Below are positions 1 to 8,847 of a DNA stretch of 64,000 bases, piece after piece. The notes under the pieces were generated by a model that saw nothing but the letters and a program-made list of their open reading frames with translations, had not been told where the DNA came from and searched no databases. A program made the translations under genes and the position numbers. Every line of letters begins with the position of its first letter. Within the stretch, counting starts at the first letter, position 1. The stretch is from JBFHDX01 sp041584475 (GTDB lineage: Bacteria > Pseudomonadota > Alphaproteobacteria > UBA8366 > JADFVY01): the NCBI GenBank assembly GCA_041584475.1, contig JBFHDX010000005.1, positions 1 to 64,000 on the forward strand, given 5' to 3'.

Positions 1-300
1 GCCTTTTTGCCTGAGGGGACATCTTCCTCGGGCGGCGCCTCCGCCTGTTCGCCTGCAGGGGCATCTTCCTCGGGCGGCGCCTTCGCCTGGTCGCCTGCAG
101 GGGCATCTTCCTCGGGTGGCGCCTTCGCCTTTTTACCTGCAGGGACATCTTCCTCGGGCGGCGCCTCCGCCTGTTCGCCTGCGGGGGCATCTTCCTCGGG
201 CGGCGCCTTCGCCTGTTCGCCTGCGGGGGCATCTTCCTCGGGCGGCGCCTTCGCCTTTTTGCCTGCGGGAGCAACTTCCTTGGGCGGCGCCTTCTTCTTC
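1..300 (-). repeat. 42-bp tandem repeat (about 7 units) in the nuoE tail
   Basis: The motif ATCTTCCTCGGGCGGCGCC (plus strand) recurs at exact 42-bp spacing, with anchors at 19, 61, 103, 145, 187, 229 and a diverged copy at 271. In the minus-strand nuoE frame each unit encodes 14 residues (A-K/E-A-P-P-E-E-D-A/V-P-A-G-E/K/D-Q/K). The period is a multiple of three, so copy number can change without a frameshift. The array reaches the window edge, so the copy number is a minimum. Confidence 0.95.
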
Positions 301-881
301 GGCGCCTTCACTGCGCCGGTCAGCACCTGCGGGCCGCCTTCGGGCGCCGAACTCTGGCGGCCCGTCTGCGAACCCGGTGGCGGGGTCTCGCCGCGCTTCA
401 GGGCTTCGATAACCCGCGCGATCGACGCGGCATCGAGATCCTCGAAATAATCGTCCGCGATCTGCACGACGGGCGCATTGACGCAGGCGCCCAGACATTC
501 AACCTCGCCAAGCGTGAACTCCCCGTCCGGGGTCGTCTCGCCCAGCTTGATTCCGAGCGCCTGTTCGCACGCCGTGACGATCTGCTCGGACCCGCGCAGC
601 CAGCATGGGGTCGTCGTGCAGACGTTGACCAGCCGACGCCCGACCGGCTTCAGCTTGTACATCGAGTAGAAGGTCGCGACCTCGAGCACGCGGATCGGCG
701 GCATCTGCAGGATTTCCGCGATCGCCTCGACGGCGCCCTCGGGAAGCCAGCCGCCGTTCTGGCGCTGGGCGAGATCGAGCAGCGGCATGACCGCGCTCTG
801 CTGCCGCCCCTCGGGATAGCGCCCAACGAACTGCTTCACCCGTTCCTTGTTCTCGGACGTGAACTCGAAATGCTCGCTCAT
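1..881 (-). CDS. nuoE: NADH-quinone oxidoreductase subunit E (NuoE), 3' end cut by window
   Basis: This is the [2Fe-2S] subunit of the peripheral arm of respiratory complex I, which passes electrons from NADH to quinone at the inner membrane. The first ~168 residues are a normal NuoE domain, with the four N1a cluster cysteines at about 88, 93, 129 and 133 (CTTTPC and CLGAC contexts). After a Pro/Lys/Ala linker the frame continues as a tandem 14-residue repeat of the type APPEEDAPAGEQAK and runs off the left edge, so more than 290 residues are visible and the end is not. The ATG at 881 starts an uninterrupted frame 25 bp after the nuoD stop. Family knowledge: some alphaproteobacterial NuoE proteins carry C-terminal extensions, some ending in a helix-hairpin-helix-like domain. 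Whether that applies here cannot be seen. Confidence 0.93.
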   Translation of the reverse strand, partial: MSEHFEFTSENKERVKQFVGRYPEGRQQSAVMPLLDLAQRQNGGWLPEGAVEAIAEILQMPPIRVLEVATFYSMYKLKPVGRRLVNVCTTTPCWLRGSEQIVTACEQALGIKLGETTPDGEFTLGEVECLGACVNAPVVQIADDYFEDLDAASIARVIEALKRGETPPPGSQTGRQSSAPEGGPQVLTGAVKAPKKKAPPKEVAPAGKKAKAPPEEDAPAGEQAKAPPEEDAPAGEQAEAPPEEDVPAGKKAKAPPEEDAPAGDQAKAPPEEDAPAGEQAEAPPEEDVPSGKK

Positions 882-905
882 TGATAGTGCGTTCCCTGAC
901 CCGCC

Positions 906-2090
906 TCAGCGGTCGATCTCACCGAAAACGACGTCCATGCAGCCGAGAATAGAGACCGAATCGGCCAGCATGTGCCCCTTGCAGAGGACGTCCATCGCCT
1001 GCAAATGGACGAAGCCGGGTGCGCGGATCTTGCAGCGATAGGGCCGGTTCGTGCCATCCGCGACAAGATACACGCCGAACTCGCCCTTCGGCGCCTCGAC
1101 CGCCGTATAGGTCTCACCGGCCGGGACATGAAAGCCCTCGGTGTACAGCTTGAAGTGATGGATGAGCGCCTCCATCGAGCGCTTCATCTCGCCTCTCGGC
1201 GGCGGCGCGACCTTGCCGTCCTGCGTCATCACCGGGCCGTCGGGCATCTTCTCGATCGCCTGCTTGATGATGCGCAAGCTCTGGCGCATCTCCTCGACGC
1301 GAACCAGATACCGATCATAGACGTCGCCGTGCTTGCCGATCGGTATGTCGAAATCCATGTCGGCATAGGCGTCGTAGGGTTGCGCCTTACGCAGATCCCA
1401 CGGGACCCCCGAGGCTCGAAGCATCGGCCCGGTAAAACCCCATGCAATCGCGTCCTCGGCCGAAATCACGCCGATGTCGACCGAGCGCTGCTTGAAGATG
1501 CGGTTCTCGGTGACCAGCGTTTCCATGTCGTCGATGAACGCGGGAAACGTCTTGTCGGCCCAAGCGTGGATATCGTCCGCAAGCCCCGCGGGCATGTCCT
1601 GGTGTACGCCGCCGACCCGGTAGTAGGCCGCGTGCATGCGCGCCCCCGAGACCCGCTCATAGAAACCCATCAGGTGCTCGCGCTGCTCGAAACCCCACAG
1701 CATCGGCGTAATCCCGCCGACATCCATGACGAACGCTGGCACGTTGAGAAGATGGTTGAGGATGCGTGTGATCTCGTCGAACAGGACGCGTATATACTGC
1801 GCCCGCGGCGGTACTTTCAATTTAAGCAGCTTCTCGACGCCGAGCACAAAGGCGTGCTCGAGGCTCATCGGCGAGACGTAATCGAGTCGGTCGAAATAAG
1901 GAATCGCCTGCAGGTAGGTCTTGTACTCGATGAGCTTCTCGGTCCCCCGGTGAAGCAGGCCGATGTGCGGGTCGACGCGTTCGATGACCTCGCCGTCCAT
2001 TTCCATGACCATGCGCAGCACGCCGTGCGCTGCCGGGTGTTGCGGCCCGAAATTGACGGTTAGGTTCTTGATGTGACTTTCGGCGGCCAT
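906..2090 (-). CDS. nuoD: NADH-quinone oxidoreductase subunit D (NuoD)
   Basis: This is the 49-kDa-type subunit of complex I; with NuoB it forms the quinone-binding pocket near cluster N2. The protein is about 394 residues, normal for stand-alone NuoD. It shows the N-terminal HPAAHG motif, the [11 protein letters not shown] segment and the C-terminal [11 protein letters not shown]. The ATG at 2090 overlaps the nuoC TGA; a GTG one codon earlier (2093) could also serve as start. The frame is intact and lies between nuoC and nuoE in the usual order. Confidence 0.97.
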   Translation of the reverse strand: MAAESHIKNLTVNFGPQHPAAHGVLRMVMEMDGEVIERVDPHIGLLHRGTEKLIEYKTYLQAIPYFDRLDYVSPMSLEHAFVLGVEKLLKLKVPPRAQYIRVLFDEITRILNHLLNVPAFVMDVGGITPMLWGFEQREHLMGFYERVSGARMHAAYYRVGGVHQDMPAGLADDIHAWADKTFPAFIDDMETLVTENRIFKQRSVDIGVISAEDAIAWGFTGPMLRASGVPWDLRKAQPYDAYADMDFDIPIGKHGDVYDRYLVRVEEMRQSLRIIKQAIEKMPDGPVMTQDGKVAPPPRGEMKRSMEALIHHFKLYTEGFHVPAGETYTAVEAPKGEFGVYLVADGTNRPYRCKIRAPGFVHLQAMDVLCKGHMLADSVSILGCMDVVFGEIDR

Positions 2091-2725
2091 CACGCGCCCT
2101 CCCCTTCGGCCTGCTCTTCGGCCTTCTGCTCCGCCTTTTCGTCACCGGGCAGCTGTTGCGTCATTCCCTCCCACGGGCTGAGGAAGTCGAAGCTGCGAAA
2201 TTCCTGCGTCAAACGCACAGGCTCGTAGACAACACGCTGCTGCTCCTCGTCGTAGCGCACCTCGACATAGCCGGTGAGCGGGAAATCCTTGCGCAGGGGA
2301 TGTCCTTCGAATCCGTAATCGGTGAGAATTCGGCGCAGATCGGGATGGCCGCTGAAGAACACCCCGTACAGGTCCCATGTCTCGCGCTCGAACCAGCCTG
2401 CCGTCGGATACAGCGCGGTGACCGACGGTACCGGCTCGTCCTCGGCAACGCAGACCTTCACGCGGACGCGCTGGTTGTGCCCGAGGCTGAGCAGGTTGTA
2501 GACGACCTCGAAACGCTTCTCGCGCTCCGGATAGTCGACGCCGCAGATATCCAAGAGCATCTTGAACAGGCACTGCGAATCGTCGCGCAGGAACCGCATG
2601 ACCCGCGGCAGCGATTCCGGCCTCGTTACCAGGACCAGTTCGTCGTTGATCAAGCCCTGGCTGTCGAGTTCATCCGACAGGTGGCCGGCGATATAGTCGC
2701 CAAGATCTGCAAGAGCCTGGTTCAT
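2090..2725 (-). CDS. nuoC: NADH-quinone oxidoreductase subunit C (NuoC)
   Basis: This is the 30-kDa-type subunit of the complex I connecting module, 211 residues when started at the ATG at 2725 ([11 protein letters not shown]). The frame is open further upstream, but that part reads as low-quality sequence antisense to nuoB, and the chosen start clears the nuoB stop by 16 bp. Family-typical segments seen include [19 protein letters not shown] and the [18 protein letters not shown] stretch. The C-terminus is Glu/Ala/Lys-rich. Its stop overlaps the nuoD start, which suggests translational coupling. Confidence 0.97.
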   Translation of the reverse strand: MNQALADLGDYIAGHLSDELDSQGLINDELVLVTRPESLPRVMRFLRDDSQCLFKMLLDICGVDYPEREKRFEVVYNLLSLGHNQRVRVKVCVAEDEPVPSVTALYPTAGWFERETWDLYGVFFSGHPDLRRILTDYGFEGHPLRKDFPLTGYVEVRYDEEQQRVVYEPVRLTQEFRSFDFLSPWEGMTQQLPGDEKAEQKAEEQAEGEGA

Positions 2726-2741
2726 GCGCCGCGGCCGGCCC

Positions 2742-3299
2742 CTAACGGATGATCGTCTCGGTTCGACGGATCTTCTTCTGCAGCTGAAGAATGCCGTAAA
2801 TGAGCGCTTCGGCCGTGGGTGGACAGCCGGGAACATAGATGTCGACCGGCACGATGCGGTCGCAGCCACGCACAACGGAGTAGGAATAGTGATAATAGCC
2901 GCCGCCGTTTGCGCACGAGCCCATTGAGATTACCCAGCGCGGCTCGGCCATCTGGTCGTAGACCTTGCGAAGGGCCGGTGCCATTTTGTTCGTCAGCGTT
3001 CCGGCGACGATCATGACGTCGGACTGCCGCGGTGATCCGCGCGGCACAACGCCAAAGCGGTCGAGATCGTAACGCGGCATGTAGGCTTGGATCATCTCGA
3101 TGGCACAGCAGGCGAGCCCGAAAGTCATCGGCCACATCGAGCCGGTCCGCGCCCAGTTCGCGGCCCAGTTGATCACCCCGGCCGCCGACGTCATCAAGAA
3201 GCCTTTTTCGTTGAGCTCCTTCCCGATCGTGCGCGAGAGCTGCTCTGGCGTCGTGTCGGCCGCCGGCACGACGCCCGGTTCGGTCGTCCCTACTCCCAT
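2742..3299 (-). CDS. nuoB: NADH-quinone oxidoreductase subunit B (NuoB)
   Basis: This subunit carries the terminal [4Fe-4S] cluster N2 of complex I, which reduces quinone. The 185-residue protein has the four ligands at Cys64, Cys65, Cys129 and Cys159 ([19 protein letters not shown] and VPGCPP contexts). The ATG at 3299 was chosen because translation upstream of it reads the nuoA coding sequence out of frame. The gene overlaps the end of nuoA by 10 bp, in the usual nuoA-nuoB arrangement. Confidence 0.98.
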   Translation of the reverse strand: MGVGTTEPGVVPAADTTPEQLSRTIGKELNEKGFLMTSAAGVINWAANWARTGSMWPMTFGLACCAIEMIQAYMPRYDLDRFGVVPRGSPRQSDVMIVAGTLTNKMAPALRKVYDQMAEPRWVISMGSCANGGGYYHYSYSVVRGCDRIVPVDIYVPGCPPTAEALIYGILQLQKKIRRTETIIR

Positions 3300-3661
3300 T
3301 CCAACCCTCCCATCTTCCACTCGTATATGAAGCCGACGGCGAATACGGCGAGGAATATCACGGCCGACCAGAAGCCGAAGACGCCGATGTCGCCGTGCGG
3401 AAGCGTCACCGCCCACGGAAACAGCAACGAGATATCGAGGTCGACGATGATGAACAGGATGGCGACCAGATAGAATCGGACATCGAACCGGTGGCGGGCA
3501 TCTTCGAAGGCCTCGAACCCGCACTCGTAGGCCGACAGCTTCTCCGGATCGGGTCGCTGACGCGCGATCAGCCAGCTCAACAGAGGAAGCACGCCTGAAA
3601 CGACGATCGCGACCAGGAGAAAGATCAGGATCGGCAGGTATTCGCGCAGCAGATCGTCCAT
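3290..3661 (-). CDS. nuoA: NADH-quinone oxidoreductase subunit A (NuoA)
   Basis: This is a small inner-membrane subunit of complex I, 123 residues with three hydrophobic segments (about residues 9-32, 63-83 and 91-112). The segment [20 protein letters not shown] is the diagnostic NuoA/ND3 loop, whose cysteine reports the active/deactive state in mitochondrial homologues. It is the first gene of the leftward nuo operon; the promoter should lie in 3662-3923, although no clear -35/-10 pair was identified there. Confidence 0.98.
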   Translation of the reverse strand: MDDLLREYLPILIFLLVAIVVSGVLPLLSWLIARQRPDPEKLSAYECGFEAFEDARHRFDVRFYLVAILFIIVDLDISLLFPWAVTLPHGDIGVFGFWSAVIFLAVFAVGFIYEWKMGGLEWE

Positions 3662-3923
3662 CGATCGCCCCTAGATATTCTTGGCCTTCCCTTTGTCGGG
3701 TCCTTGCCCCGGACCCGTTGGCGGCGGCACTATAGGACTCGTTGCCGCCGATGCAAAGGGCAAATCAGCCCTGTTTCCCGTCTGTTCGCGGAGATTTTAT
3801 TGCAGTGCAAAAGCGATTCGGACGCTTCGGAATTGACAACCGCGGGCGACACCCGTGGCGGCCGAATGGCGCCACGGCGCGGGACACGCGCACGCTTCGT
3901 CGTTCGACTCCGGTCGCGGCCAA

Positions 3924-4211
3924 ATGTCGCAGAAGCGCGGACCCGTAACCCTTTACGGGCTCTATGGGTTCACGCACGGCGGCGCTCGCGTGCTGACCAT
4001 CATGAGCCCGGACGGTGCGACCGCGGCGCTGAGCGCGGTCGAAGCGGGCGTTGACGTCATCGTTTACTCCGGAACGGGGCAGCTCACGCGTTACCAGGAA
4101 AAGCGTTCGGGAGCCCTGCGGCGGCTGGTCCGGCAGAACGCGGTGGAGGTTCTCTCCAAGGAAGACTGGGATGGCAAGAAGAACGAACTCGGCGATGCCG
4201 TGTTCCGCTGA
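3924..4211 (+). CDS. Conserved-looking hypothetical protein upstream of the AOR cluster
   Basis: This is a 95-residue frame starting at an ATG (MSQKRGPVTLYGL); the frame stays open upstream to an alternative ATG at 3855. The product is not recognised. It has no cysteines, signal peptide or membrane span, and it is mostly polar with an alternating beta/alpha look (VDVIVYSGTGQLTRYQEK). Composition matches neighbouring genes, which supports coding. It is divergent from nuoA and 227 bp upstream of the ferredoxin gene on the same strand, so it may or may not belong to the AOR transcript. No strong ribosome binding site precedes the start. Confidence 0.55.
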   Translation: MSQKRGPVTLYGLYGFTHGGARVLTIMSPDGATAALSAVEAGVDVIVYSGTGQLTRYQEKRSGALRRLVRQNAVEVLSKEDWDGKKNELGDAVFR

Positions 4212-4438
4212 TCGCCCCTGCGGATCGGATCCACGGTCGCTGCCACAGCTGCCACGCCGAACGGACCGACTCCCAGCGCCCGCGCCGTGGCTTGAAACGG
4301 CAAGATTCAACTCGCACCAACGCCGTCGAATTGCTACCGTCCAGCGCATACCGACACGCTGCGTAAACCGGAGGCGAGACCGGGCCCGTGCCCCCACTCT
4401 CCCGGCGCAGGCGTGCGATCGTCGGCCATGGAGGCAAG

Positions 4439-4912
4439 ATGCAGAAATCGCTGCTGATCGACCCCGCCAAATGCACGAGCTGTCTGCAGTGCGAAATGGC
4501 GTGTTCGCTCGAACATACCGGGGCCTTCAACCCCGCGCGCTCACGGATCAAGATCTTCGAATTCGAGCACGGCGCACGCGCCATACCATATACCTGCACC
4601 CAGTGCGCTGAGGCCTGGTGCATGCACGCGTGCCCGGTCGAGGCGATCAGCAAGAACGCGACGACCGGTGCAATGGAAGTGGACGAGGCCGTCTGCGTTG
4701 GCTGCAAGGTCTGCACGATCGCCTGCCCGTTCGGCACGATCAATTACAATCCCGACAGCGGCAAGGTCATCAAATGCGATCTGTGCGGTGGCGATCCCAA
4801 ATGCGCCGAGGCCTGCCCGACCGAGGCGATCACCTACGTGGATGCGGCGTGGACGGGCTATGACCGCATGCGCGACTGGGCCGTGCGGACGCACGGCCAG
4901 CCCGACGCGTGA
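4439..4912 (+). CDS. aorA: AOR-associated ferredoxin subunit with four [4Fe-4S] sites
   Basis: This is a 157-residue polyferredoxin of the DmsB/HycB type. Four cysteine groups are visible: CTSCLQCEMAC, CTQCAEAWCMHAC, CVGCKVCTIAC and CDLCGGDPKCAEAC, which is 16 cysteines or four [4Fe-4S] clusters. A GGAGG 4 bp before the ATG at 4439 sets the start. It sits 30 bp upstream of the aldehyde oxidoreductase gene. By analogy with the AorABC enzyme of Aromatoleum, it should move electrons between the tungsten subunit and the FAD subunit. There is no twin-arginine signal, so the complex is likely cytoplasmic. The gene symbol follows that analogy and is an inference. Confidence 0.88.
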   Translation: MQKSLLIDPAKCTSCLQCEMACSLEHTGAFNPARSRIKIFEFEHGARAIPYTCTQCAEAWCMHACPVEAISKNATTGAMEVDEAVCVGCKVCTIACPFGTINYNPDSGKVIKCDLCGGDPKCAEACPTEAITYVDAAWTGYDRMRDWAVRTHGQPDA

Positions 4913-4942
4913 CCCGCGACGATCTGCGAAGGAGTTAGCGAT

Positions 4943-6775
4943 ATGGGTTGGCAAAGGCAGATTCTCCGCGTGAACCTGACCGAGGCCCGTTCCGTCATCG
5001 AGCCGCTCAACATGGATTGGGCGCACGATTACCTGGGCGAACGCGGCTTGGCGACGAAATATCTCAGCGAATTGATGAACCCGAAGGCGGACCCGATGGG
5101 CCCGGAAAACGTGCTGATCTTCGCAACCGGGCCGCTGACCGGCACGATGTCGTCGACGAGCGGCAGATATGCCGTGATCACCAAGGGTCCGCTGACCAAC
5201 GCGATCGCCTGTTCCAACTCCGGTGGAAAGTTCGGAGCCGACCTGAAATATGCTGGATACGACCTTCTTATCGTTGAAGGAAAATCGCCAACGCCGGTGT
5301 ACCTCCATATCGTCGACGACGATGTCCAGATCCTGCCGGCCGACGAGATCTGGGGCACCACGGTCTGGCACACCGAAGAGCTTCTCAAGGCCAAGCATCA
5401 GAACCCGCTGCTCAAGGTTGCGTCGATCGGTGTCGCCGGTGAGCGGGGCGTGCGTTACGCCTGTATCGTGAACGACCTGCATCGCGCCGCCGGCCGGTCG
5501 GGCGTCGGTGCCGTCATGGGATCGAAGAACCTCAAGGCGATCGCGGTACACGGTACGAAGGGCGTCAGGGTCAAGGACCCGGCCGCTTTCATGGCGGCAG
5601 TGCGCGAGACGAAGGAACTGCTGGCAGCGAGCGATGGCCGCAAGAGTCTGACGAAGTACGGCACGAACGCGATGATGGACTCGATGCAGACCTTCGGCGG
5701 CCTGCCGACCCGGAATTTCCGCGAGGTTCAGTTCGAAGGTGCCGACAATGTGAACGCCAAGGCGATGCGGAGGGTCGGACCCGATGGACATCGCAATCTC
5801 TTGACGAACAAAGCGTGCTTCGGCTGCACGATCGCCTGCGGCCGCATCGCGCACATCAACGAAAAGCACTTCACCATCGTCAACAAACCGAAATACCGAC
5901 ACGCGTCGGGTGGTCTCGAGTATGAGACGGCCTTCGCGTTCGGACCCATGGTCGGCGTCGACGACATCGATGCGCTGACCTACGCCGGCTTCATGACCAA
6001 CGAGCACGGCTATGACCCGATCTCGTTCGGAGGCACGCTGGCGGCGGCGATGGAGCTGTTCGAGATGGGCGTGATCAGCGAGGCGGACACGGACGGCGTG
6101 CCGCTGAATTTCGGCAATGCGGAAGCGTTGACGACCATGGCGGAGAAGACGGGTCTATACGAGGGATTCGGTCAGGTTCTCGGTCTCGGATCGCGGCTCA
6201 TGTGCGAGAAGTACGGGCATCCGGAAATCGCCATGCATGTCAAGGGCCAAGAATTCGCCGGTTACGATTCGCGTGCCCTGCAAGGCATGGGACTTGGCTT
6301 CGTGACCAGCAACCGTGGTGCCTGCCACCTCAAGCATGACGTCTTCGCGGAGGACATGGAGGATCAGACCGGCCAGGGCAAAGCGAAGCCCTGCAAGGAT
6401 TCGCAGGATCGCATTGCGATGATCGATTCGTCCGGCCTGTGCCTGTTTACGACGGCGGCGTGGGGCGTCACCGAGTTTCAGAAGCAGATCTCGGCAGCGT
6501 GCGAAGGCGACGACTGGACCGAGGAGCGGCTCGTCGAAATCGGCGAACGCATCTGGAACCTCGAGCGACTATTCAATCTCGAGGCGGGCATTACGGCCAA
6601 GGATGACACGTTGCCGAAGCGCTTGCTGGAGGAGCCCGCGCCGTCAGGGACCGCCAAGGGACGCGTCAACGAACTGACGAAGATGCTGCCCGAATACTAC
6701 GACCTGCGCGGCTGGACGGCGGAAGGCGAGCCCACGACACAGACGCTTCAGCGTCTCGGCCTCGCGGAGCGGTAG
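4943..6775 (+). CDS. aorB: Tungsten-type aldehyde:ferredoxin oxidoreductase, catalytic subunit
   Basis: This 610-residue protein is of the AOR family, which binds a tungsten bis-pyranopterin cofactor plus one [4Fe-4S] cluster and interconverts aldehydes and carboxylic acids. The cluster ligands are visible as C292-x2-C295-x3-C299 (CFGCTIAC) and C500 (SSGLCLFT), matching the family pattern. The N-terminal domain shows the typical LTEARSVIEPL, RGLATKYL and GPLTGTMSSTSGRY segments. Length is normal. A GGAG-type ribosome site precedes the ATG. The genes on both sides make an AorABC-like complex that would use NAD(P) through the FAD subunit. The physiological aldehyde cannot be told from sequence. 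Confidence 0.95.
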   Translation: MGWQRQILRVNLTEARSVIEPLNMDWAHDYLGERGLATKYLSELMNPKADPMGPENVLIFATGPLTGTMSSTSGRYAVITKGPLTNAIACSNSGGKFGADLKYAGYDLLIVEGKSPTPVYLHIVDDDVQILPADEIWGTTVWHTEELLKAKHQNPLLKVASIGVAGERGVRYACIVNDLHRAAGRSGVGAVMGSKNLKAIAVHGTKGVRVKDPAAFMAAVRETKELLAASDGRKSLTKYGTNAMMDSMQTFGGLPTRNFREVQFEGADNVNAKAMRRVGPDGHRNLLTNKACFGCTIACGRIAHINEKHFTIVNKPKYRHASGGLEYETAFAFGPMVGVDDIDALTYAGFMTNEHGYDPISFGGTLAAAMELFEMGVISEADTDGVPLNFGNAEALTTMAEKTGLYEGFGQVLGLGSRLMCEKYGHPEIAMHVKGQEFAGYDSRALQGMGLGFVTSNRGACHLKHDVFAEDMEDQTGQGKAKPCKDSQDRIAMIDSSGLCLFTTAAWGVTEFQKQISAACEGDDWTEERLVEIGERIWNLERLFNLEAGITAKDDTLPKRLLEEPAPSGTAKGRVNELTKMLPEYYDLRGWTAEGEPTTQTLQRLGLAER

Positions 6776-6779
6776 GCCG

Positions 6780-8036
6780 ATGGACCACGTCGTGCTCGGC
6801 GCTGGTCCGGCCGGCGTCATCGCCGCCGAGACGCTGCGACGTGTCGATCCCGGCGGATCGGTCACGCTCGTCGGCGACGAGGCTCCTCCGCCCTATTCCC
6901 GGATGGCGATCCCCTATCTGCTCGCAGAGGACGTCGACGAGCAAGGCACTTACCTGCGCCGTGATATGCGGCACTTCGATCGTGCGGGCATCATGCTCAG
7001 GCAGGACCGAGCGACGGGGATCGGGCCGTCCGAGCGCACGGTATCCCTCGCAAGCGGAGATACCTTGCACTTCGACAGACTGCTGATCGCAACGGGTTCT
7101 CGGGCGATCCGGCCGCCTATCACCGGCATCGATCTGCCCGGCATCGAGAATTGCTGGACGCTCGAGGATGCACGAAGGATCGCCGCGCGGGCGGTCGCCG
7201 GGAAGCAGGTCGTGCTGATCGGCGCCGGTTTCATCGGCCTGATCGTGCTCGAGGCGCTTGCGGCGCGGAAGGTGGAGCTCACGGTTGTCGAGACGGCGGA
7301 CAGGATGCTGCCGCGCATGATGGACGATACGGGGGCCGCCCTGATCAAGCGCTGGTGCGAAGCCAAGAACGTCCGGGTGCTGACGGGAACATCCGTATCC
7401 TCGATCGAGGAGCACGGAGAGGGTTTGCGCCTCGCGCTCGCCGACGGGGAGACGCTCACCGCGCACCTCGTCGTCTGCGCGACCGGCGTGCGGCCGAACC
7501 TCGATTTCCTCGACGGCTCCGGTATCGCAACGGATGCGGGAGTCCTGGTGGACCGATCCCTGATGACCAATGTCGAAGGGATCTACGCCGCGGGCGATGT
7601 TGCGCAGGGACCTGAATTCCCCACGGGCAGCCAGGCGATCCATGCGATCCAGCCGACGGCAAGCGAGCACGGTCGTATCTCGGCGTTGAACATGGCCGGA
7701 ATTCGCACCCCGTATCGCGGCAGCCTGGCGATGAACGTGCTCAATACGCTTGGGCTTGTCTCCAGCTCGTACGGCCTGTGGGACGGCGTCGACGGCGGCG
7801 AGCGGGTCGTCGCCTGCGACGAACAGGCTTTCCGTTATCTCCGACTGGAATTCGACAAGGACATGCTCGTCGGGGCACTCGCCCTCGGTCTTACACAGCA
7901 CGTCGGTGTCCTTCGCGGCTTGATACAGACACGAACACCGCTGGGCACCTGGAAAGACAGGCTGCTGGAGGATCCGCACCTCGTCATGCATGCCTATCTC
8001 GAATGCGCCCAAGGCTCGACCGCACGCTTCAATTGA
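6780..8036 (+). CDS. aorC: FAD/NAD(P)-dependent oxidoreductase subunit of the AOR complex
   Basis: This is a 418-residue pyridine nucleotide-disulphide-type reductase. Features seen: an N-terminal FAD motif (VVLGAGPAGVIAAETL, about residues 4-19), a second Rossmann motif for NAD(P) (VVLIGAGFIGL, ~residue 142) and the C-terminal FAD motif IYAAGDVA. It starts 4 bp after the aorB stop, so translation is probably coupled. By analogy with AorC of Aromatoleum, it would exchange electrons between NAD and the ferredoxin subunit, making an aldehyde dehydrogenase (or acid reductase) that uses NAD. It could otherwise be annotated as a generic NADH:ferredoxin or nitrite reductase-type flavoprotein. Confidence 0.87.
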   Translation: MDHVVLGAGPAGVIAAETLRRVDPGGSVTLVGDEAPPPYSRMAIPYLLAEDVDEQGTYLRRDMRHFDRAGIMLRQDRATGIGPSERTVSLASGDTLHFDRLLIATGSRAIRPPITGIDLPGIENCWTLEDARRIAARAVAGKQVVLIGAGFIGLIVLEALAARKVELTVVETADRMLPRMMDDTGAALIKRWCEAKNVRVLTGTSVSSIEEHGEGLRLALADGETLTAHLVVCATGVRPNLDFLDGSGIATDAGVLVDRSLMTNVEGIYAAGDVAQGPEFPTGSQAIHAIQPTASEHGRISALNMAGIRTPYRGSLAMNVLNTLGLVSSSYGLWDGVDGGERVVACDEQAFRYLRLEFDKDMLVGALALGLTQHVGVLRGLIQTRTPLGTWKDRLLEDPHLVMHAYLECAQGSTARFN

Positions 8037-8044
8037 TTGCAGGC

Positions 8045-8296
8045 ATGATCATCGCACTGAAGATGTCCGGTTTGCTCACGCGTTACCTTCCCGCCGATGC
8101 GAAGGATGGGCGGGCGGATATCGAGCTTCCCGAGGGCACGACGGTCGCGGGGCTGCTCCGCCAGCTGGGGATTCCGGGCGAAGGCTCTTATCTGATCGTC
8201 GTCAATGACTCGACCATTCCGCGCGACAAGCGGGCTGGGCACGTCCTTTCGGCCGGCGACGCGGTGGCCATCGTACCGCCACTGCGGGGCGGGTGA
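8045..8296 (+). CDS. MoaD/ThiS-family sulfur carrier protein
   Basis: This is an 83-residue ubiquitin-fold protein ending in the PLRGG carboxy-terminus required for thiocarboxylate formation. It starts at the ATG at 8045, 8 bp after the aorC stop. MoaD proteins donate sulfur in molybdopterin (pyranopterin dithiolene) synthesis. Here it most likely supplies the pterin cofactor for the linked tungsten enzyme, as MoaD-like genes do in other AOR operons. No MoeA-like or tungstate-transport gene follows it in this window. Confidence 0.88.
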   Translation: MIIALKMSGLLTRYLPADAKDGRADIELPEGTTVAGLLRQLGIPGEGSYLIVVNDSTIPRDKRAGHVLSAGDAVAIVPPLRGG

Positions 8297-8318
8297 CGCC
8301 CGCGGGCGCGCGTACCAT

Positions 8319-8348
8319 TCAGCGGTCTGTATCTCAGCGGTCTGTATC
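8319..8348. repeat. Two adjacent copies of a 15-bp direct repeat
   Basis: The 15-mer TCAGCGGTCTGTATC occurs at 8319-8333 and again, perfectly, at 8334-8348, in the gap after the AOR cluster. It has no obvious function; it may be simple duplication or a binding site. Confidence 0.8.
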
Positions 8349-8496
8349 GACATCCGCCAACTACGCCGGAGTTGGCCGGCGCCGCATGAATGGCCCATCG
8401 GCGAGAGGCCGGCCCGAGTTTCTCATGCCCCGACTGTTCCCGGTCGGCAACCGCCACAGGCCATGGTTTGAGGAGCAAATTACAGAGGCTTGTTAG

Positions 8497-8573
<77 letters not shown>

Positions 8574-8679
8574 GTATCGGCTCGGGAACGTCCATGTACT
8601 GCAGCGCCCGTCCGAGTGTCAAGCACGGTCCCCAGCGCCATCCCTCGCGATCGGAAGCCTGTGCCGTCTCCCGGGTGCG

Positions 8680-8755
8680 TGGTGGGCGATGACGGGCTCG
8701 AACCGCCGACCTTCCGGGTGTAAACCGGACGCTCTCCCGACTGAGCTAATCGCCC
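8680..8755 (-). tRNA. tRNA-Val (anticodon TAC)
   Basis: On the minus strand the 5' acceptor GGGCGAT (8755-8749) pairs with ATCGCCC (8690-8684), followed by discriminator A and an encoded CCA (8682-8680). The anticodon arm TCCGG-TTTACAC-CCGGA gives TAC. It is 107 bp upstream of tRNA-Asp on the same strand. Confidence 0.98.
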
Positions 8756-8791
8756 GCCTCACCGATTACAAGACGGCATGACTGAGAAAGC

Positions 8792-8828
8792 AACAGCCGG
8801 CCATCCGAGAATCGAATGGCCGGCTGTT
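8792..8828 (-). terminator. Strong hairpin downstream of hup
   Basis: A 13-bp perfect inverted repeat (AACAGCCGGCCAT, 8792-8804 with 8816-8828) has an 11-nt loop and lies 19 bp past the hup stop. On the minus strand it is followed by a short T-containing stretch (GCTTTC), so it fits an intrinsic terminator separating hup from the tRNA genes. Confidence 0.75.
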
Positions 8829-8847
8829 TTCGTTATGTCAAGGACGA

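Noticed and set aside
7..450. A 147-residue plus-strand frame with Ser/Gly/Ala repeats
   Set aside because: It is the antisense reading of the nuoE repeat tail; the minus-strand frame continues a true NuoE domain with cluster cysteines.
972..2063. A 363-residue plus-strand frame opposite nuoD
   Set aside because: It is a high-GC shadow of nuoD; the minus-strand protein is a complete NuoD. Similar long shadows opposite lon, clpX, phaC and the A2M gene were left out for the same reason.
4260..4300. Possible sigma54 promoter before the AOR genes (TGGCTTG-N4-GGCAA)
   Set aside because: The GG and GC elements are one base too close and the -12 element is poor.
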